Source of the DNA: Macrosoma leucophasiata
Lineage: Eukaryota > Arthropoda > Insecta > Lepidoptera > Hedylidae
NCBI GenBank assembly: GCA_036365455.1
Contig: JAWQUS010000027.1
Span: 16,976,501 to 17,040,500, forward strand
Direction of reading: 5' to 3'
Length of the DNA: 64,000 nucleotides
Shown: in pieces, positions 59,223 to 64,000 of the stretch
Numbering within the stretch: position 1 is the first letter of the stretch
Layout: each line of letters starts with the position of its first letter
Translations under genes and position numbers: made by a program
Notes under the pieces: model-generated
Told to the model about the DNA's origin: nothing
The model's input: the letters and a program-made list of their open reading frames with translations, nothing else
The model's database searches: none

Positions 59223-59617
59223 AAAGTTACAATTTACCTGGGACATGACTGATTCTTATCTAAGATGACAAAATGTTTTAATTTTTCTTTTCGTTTGGCA
59301 AAGAGACAGCTATAGACTATAACGCTATTGATCAAGTAATATTATAATTACATACAACTGCTCATTTCATAAATCTCTAACTTAGTGAATGAATATATTT
59401 ATGGAGGATGATGATCGCGATGATGAGATGGTTCCATATGGAAGTTGATGGGATGTCCAGTGAACGAATGGGGAGTAGGACCTTCTTACGAAGTCTCGGA
59501 GGAGCACGAAAAAACACTTTACATTGCATTAAATCAGTTTCCAACACCCGTGCACGCTATCGATTGCTTTATGATAAAAATCCTACAATTTTGACACATA
59601 AAACATAACTACACATA

Positions 59618-59770
59618 CATATTTTTTTTATGTAACGAAGGTGACAAACACGCAGCACGGATGTTTAGTGACGACTGTAGCCTAAAGACACCTACACAAA
59701 AACCAGTAGTAAATGTGCAGATGCGTTGCTACCCCTAAGGCTTAAGATGATCTGCCTCTGTGGTAGTTAA
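59618..59770 (+). repeat. Family A repeat, 5' half, diverged
   Basis: TTTTTTTATGTAACGAAGGT, CTGTAGCCTAAAGACACCTA and GCTACCCCTAAGGCTTAAG blocks. Confidence 0.6.
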
Positions 59771-60509
59771 GGATTTCGAAGATATTAGTTGATACGAACA
59801 TCCCCATTATAACAGTCTGTTAAAACCTTCTTCTTTCCGATAAGATGGCATTACTAGGGCCAGGTTCCAATAACTTACCAACATCCGTACTATTCCGTAC
59901 TTATATTTATGAACGGTTGATTGTGAGAGTTAATGTTTGGATGAAATGTCAAATTATAACGGATAGTAAGCTATGTAAGCCTACCTACGTTAGTAATTTA
60001 TTGAAACCGAGCATAGGAAAAGAATGAAAATCTTGTCGATAATGAAGCATTTATCAATGAATCCCAAACTTTAAGACGAAATGTCTTGTGGTACACAAGA
60101 CATTGAATGAAGTAAAAATTATGAATTTAAGAGTGTTTAACAAAGTTTATTATATATAGATATACAGAATGTCGGAGACGGTCACTAGTACGGACCGATA
60201 ACTGACAAAGCACGAGTTCCGGTAAAGGGCGCCACCGTCGCCATGTTGCAATTAACTTCGTGCTACAACACAGCCTAGCCGTTGGAGGGAGGTCGGATCG
60301 AGGCTCACTTACCATTTGATCGTTCTCGTGGTAAGTTCTCCTCCAAGCTAGGAACTGTTTCTGTCGTTTCGGTCTGATATTGTGTTGTGGTTGTGTACAG
60401 TGACTTGTGAATGTAATTAATTGTGTAATTCGTTGTGTCGTTGCTCGACTTCCCACTTTATGCGCCCACTATGTCGGACGATGAAACTAATAATACGTCC
60501 GTGCCGATA

Positions 60510-60528
60510 TATATATATATATATATAG
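60510..60528. repeat. (TA)9 microsatellite
   Basis: A short TA run directly after a small plus-strand frame starting ATGTCGGACGATGAAACTAA at 60471, which stops inside it. The frame may be the start of a retroelement ORF, but nothing follows to support that. Confidence 0.7.
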
Positions 60529-60547
60529 AATTGTGGTAAATCGCATT

Positions 60548-60715
60548 TTTTTAATGTAATGGAAGTGGCAAACAAGCTTGCAGTTCACATTGATGTTAAG
60601 TGATGACTGCAGCCTATAGACACCCACACAAAGACCAAGGTCGAAGTGTAGATGCGTCGACCCCTGAGGCCTAAGGTGTTATGCCTCTGGTCCTGGCAAT
60701 TACGGAGCCGTACAT
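60548..60715 (+). repeat. Family A repeat, 5' half
   Basis: TTTAATGTAATGGAAGTGGC, CACATTGATGTTAAGTGATG, and the end ATTACGGAGCCGTACATTA. Confidence 0.75.
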
Positions 60716-61685
60716 TAAACTTGAAATAATTAAACATTAAATTTGAAATATTCCATGGTATCATACTATGTGTAGATACTATATGTGTGTGGGGAAGATT
60801 CTATTTTCTAGTTGATTATTTTTGCAGAAATCCATAGCGAAATGAGTGCCACAGACAGCTACGAGTCCATGATTTTAAATTAAGCTTAAGGAAAATAGGG
60901 ATAAAATAAAATGGACTTACAGCCATTATAATCAATTTATTAACAAAGTTTATAGTGGTTTACAATGTAAGTTTAGATTTTAATGTATACATTAAAGTAT
61001 AACATAATCAATAAAAAAATATTGTTTCTGCAAACGTCTTGCATTATTGAATTATTAATACATAGGTACTACTTAAAGTTATTGTTCTAAAATTTCGTGG
61101 ATAAAATCAAAGATTTATTATCTACTTAAATCTATGGATGAAATACATCTTGTAACTTCACGCTCGGGTTAGCCTCTCAAGCAACGAGAAAGTTATTATA
61201 CCCTTAGAAACTCTAAACCTACCCGGGCATAGTTTATTTAGTTTGATTGAAAATAATATATGTTAGTTCGTATTTTCAAAAAAAGTCGATTCTATAAGAC
61301 ATTCTCAATTAATAAAATTTTATTGTCACACTACTTCAACACTACTGATAACGATATGATAGAAACAAACCTATTTTAAATTGCATAAATCAATGTAATT
61401 CAATGTAAGACTATAAGAAATTACTAAAGTTAACATTCATTAATTTGTTTAAAACACTGACTTATAATTTTAGCAAGATATTAGGCGAAAATACAACAAG
61501 AATATGTCTACAGTGATTCGACACAAAAATTACGATTCAAAAACTTGTTCACGTGAAATCTTTGGTCACTTCCTGGGTGCCATACGCTAGCACGACCTCC
61601 AACAATGCAATTATTTACCATAGCTACAAACTTTAACGAAGTACAATCGAAAACACAACGAAAACATAATAACTAAATAATGTAC

Positions 61686-61728
61686 CTCCGGGAAGATCCG
61701 CCATATTAGACCGATCTGGTTTTGACAT
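61686..61728 (-). CDS. Possible first coding exon (weak)
   Basis: On the minus strand ATGTCAAAACCAGATCGGTC (61728) has a second in-frame ATGGCGGATCTTCCC and ends GGAG|GTACAT at 61686, a possible donor. A CCATATTAGA box and a YY1-like GCCATAT overlap it. No following exon was found between 57.7 and 61.6 kb, so this may be chance. Confidence 0.2.
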
Positions 61729-62079
61729 TACTGATAAGCAGATTCAATGTTGCAGAAGTCGGTGTATAATTTCAACTGATACACTAACTCAAAATAGTCA
61801 ATGTGAGATATATTATTCATAATTCTTTAAACACTTAATTGAATACATTTAATAAGTTGTAAATAAATTATGCAGTAATGTTTATCATGTAATTCTGTAA
61901 CTGTGGTGTTTCTTTCACAGTTTCGTAGGAGATATAAATAAAAAGATAGCAATACCACAGTCACACTAAAAAGAGAGGTCGGCCCCCCAAGAGGAGAATA
62001 GAGATATGTAGGTATTTGACTCAAACTTTTGTTTGGAGTTTAGACTCCATTTTTACCTTCAAGCTTCTTGGTCATAACA

Positions 62080-63236
62080 CTCACAACCCTAGGCTACACA
62101 GAACAATCCCTCCCTCCCTTAGCTCCCTCCCCTTCATCTCTCTGCGATTATGATAAACCACAGATGACCAAAATCCACAGAGTAGGTAAGATAGATAATA
62201 GAATAAAAATTACAGAGTAGATATTTATTTATTCGATAAATGAAAATCGATTGACTTACCTATAAAAATATAAGATTAAAATGCTGGTGTTCAAGCTTCG
62301 TGATGGAGCTAAAGTGCGAAATGATGGTGAAATGGTGATTATCATATTCTGCCATTTCCGTTGTTATGGGGTTAAAATTATTTCTAAGTAAAGTCCACCG
62401 GCAGCGGCCCTTACTTGGTATATCTTAATAAGGTTTTTTTTTAAATTTCCGACAGCATTCTGAACTGAGAGCATAATCAGAAGCATAAATCAGAAGGGAT
62501 CAATGTCTTCAGTAACGAGACGCAAAAAAAACTGAAAACGGAGATCGCTAAAGAGTTGGCCAGTTTCATCTTTATTCCCCGAGATAAGTTATAATGATTC
62601 CACAAATTAAGCTGGAACGGTCTGATACGATACTAATATTTAGGTTTTGAAATTATTGATTGTTTGATTGTTTTTCGTTGCTGTCCAATTCCATGCTGAT
62701 TAGCATGGAAACGACATTCTGTCAAGAAATGTAGCCATTTCAATTATCTATTTGCAACCGGAATTGTTGTATCACCTGCGTGACGAACATTTATAAAACT
62801 AGTTCTTTTGGTTAGACTCAAAATGAATTTTTTGCAGTTACTCCGGTGCGTCAGATTAAGATATGGGAGATACCTTGCCTCGCATTCTGTTGAGTATCTC
62901 CACAAAATCTAAGGTTTCTATTCAGAGCCGACCTCTTAGTCTCTCAAATCGTTAGAATCTTAGTTGGGAGCTTTGGGTTGGGTTACTAGTGTACCTACCT
63001 ATTTGACAAATATGAGTATTTCTTCACCTCCATTTTTAAAAGAATTGCTTCTTTTCGAAAATAACATGGCATCAACATCATAGGCAAAAAACAAACAATT
63101 CCCACTGGTGGTAAATGAATTCTTTAGCTTATAGACAACTACTTATACCAGAGATTTCGAAGTATCTGCGTTAACTCTCCTGATGCCTAAGCTGTGAGGC
63201 CTATATTATTTAGCGACAAATAGATTATCAAATAGA
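62080..63236. other. Gene-free stretch
   Basis: No supported gene. It includes a pyrimidine-rich tract (62110-62140) and a faint family A remnant near 63085-63225 (TTCCCACTGGTGGTAAATGA). Confidence 0.35.
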
Positions 63237-63286
63237 GGTATCGAATGACGTAGTTCCATTGGTCTGGAACTTTGTCATTCGATACC
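63237..63286. other. Hairpin, 22-bp imperfect arms
   Basis: GGTATCGAATGACGTAGTTCCA, six-base loop, and TGGAACTTTGTCATTCGATACC. Two mismatches. Confidence 0.75.
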
Positions 63287-63863
63287 ATTTTTAAAAAACC
63301 TTTTTATTTTATAAATATTATTTTCTGAAAAAATCAATATATCTTTTTACAAGATAATAACAAACATGCATCGTTCTTACGCATAGAGCAACTCCGGAGG
63401 GGAGTAACCTTAAGCAGGCTTTTCCCTCTGTCAAAGCACAAGCCCAAATGGGCCTATACCTGTCGCCTAGATGTTTAAATGTGTGCGTGAAATTGTTTCT
63501 GTATTTTGTTAAAGTCAAGGTGTGAGTTTCGTGGTAATGGACGTTTTTTATAGTGTGCGTGTGTGTCGCACGCATTTCACCCCGCAGAAAATGACGGACT
63601 GTTTTGCATCGGTAATAAACGCTATAGGTACTCCCCTCCAGTCCGCCGCGGGCGGTGGCCCGTGTTGCTCTATAATGCCGTGCCGTGTAATATAAATGCC
63701 GTGTTGTTCTTAAGGGAACATTGAACATATCATAAGCTTACCAAACGTATATATTATTATTTGTACAGATGATACAGTGGCAGGCGAACATCAACCGTTA
63801 TTTGCAGGAAAACGTTATTTAGTACGAATTATATCTGAAATTGAATGATTATCGAAAAAAATA

Positions 63864-63880
63864 TATCGATATTATCGATA
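63864..63880. promoter_or_regulatory. Pair of DREF-type sites
   Basis: TATCGATA occurs at 63864-63871 and again at 63873-63880. This 8-mer is the DRE bound by DREF in insect housekeeping promoters. It suggests a promoter for a gene beyond the right edge or on the minus strand; no start codon could be assigned. Confidence 0.45.
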
Positions 63881-64000
63881 GTCTGTATTGTAAATGATGG
63901 TGAATGATGTCGATCTCTCTCTATTTTTCTTTATCTATGCCATGTACCTGTCGTCGTTTTTGGCTGGGTGCGCTTGCATATCGTACGTTGTAATTATGAA

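Noticed and set aside
60127..60530. Possible LTR/leader with a start ATG at 60471
   Set aside because: The frame ends in the TA microsatellite after about 20 codons. No paired LTR, primer site or pol sequence was found.
63318..63728. 136-codon minus-strand ORF
   Set aside because: Composition is repeat-like, with no recognisable domain, splice context or conserved motif. It could be a retroelement or UTR; I could not support a gene.

Overview
The window looks like nuclear DNA of a moth or butterfly (Lepidoptera). It is intron-rich and AT-rich, with short strings of the TAGGTACCTACC type typical of moth introns, and it is packed with short interspersed repeats whose layout I know from lepidopteran genomes. 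All exon structures below were read from ORFs, splice consensus and phase. Each complete model closes with an intact reading frame, but none has transcript support here.

Layout: (1) 98-4874, plus strand, is the 3' part of an X-prolyl aminopeptidase (XPNPEP/aminopeptidase P) paralogue. It has lost three of the five metal ligands and two histidines of the active site, so it is probably a pseudoenzyme, and it carries decayed tandem copies of one of its exons. (2) 4.9-13.9 kb is a repeat field: a mariner nested in a hAT-like MITE, a 5S-rRNA-like SINE, a Harbinger-type MITE and a 0.9-kb foldback element. (3) 13962-21903, minus strand, is a complete nine-exon STAMBP/AMSH JAMM deubiquitinase (410 aa) with two dead copies of its first JAMM exon. 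(4) 23835-28400, minus strand, holds two neighbouring genes (699 aa with two exons; 225 aa with one exon) that share a WPxxYPH plus hydrophobic plus Cys-rich tail. I do not recognise this family. (5) 31.3-52.0 kb, plus strand, is a six-coding-exon gene for a 190-aa type I membrane protein that I do not recognise. Its first coding intron is 13.9 kb and holds a 1.65-kb foldback element filled with a 15-bp CpG-rich minisatellite. (6) 52.9-53.4 kb has two large adjacent palindromes, one with 106-bp perfect arms. (7) 54121-57621, minus strand, is a complete three-exon CISD2 (132 aa). (8) 57.7-64 kb is mostly repeats, with a weak first-exon candidate at 61.7 kb and a pair of DREF-type TATCGATA sites at the right edge.

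The genes are unrelated housekeeping or lineage-specific loci and form no operon or pathway. The most unusual content is the probable pseudoenzyme, the Cys-tail gene pair, the two loci with tandem decayed exon copies of the same polarity, the minisatellite-loaded foldback element and the palindrome cluster. No CRISPR array, rRNA gene, functional tRNA gene or recognisable virus was found.
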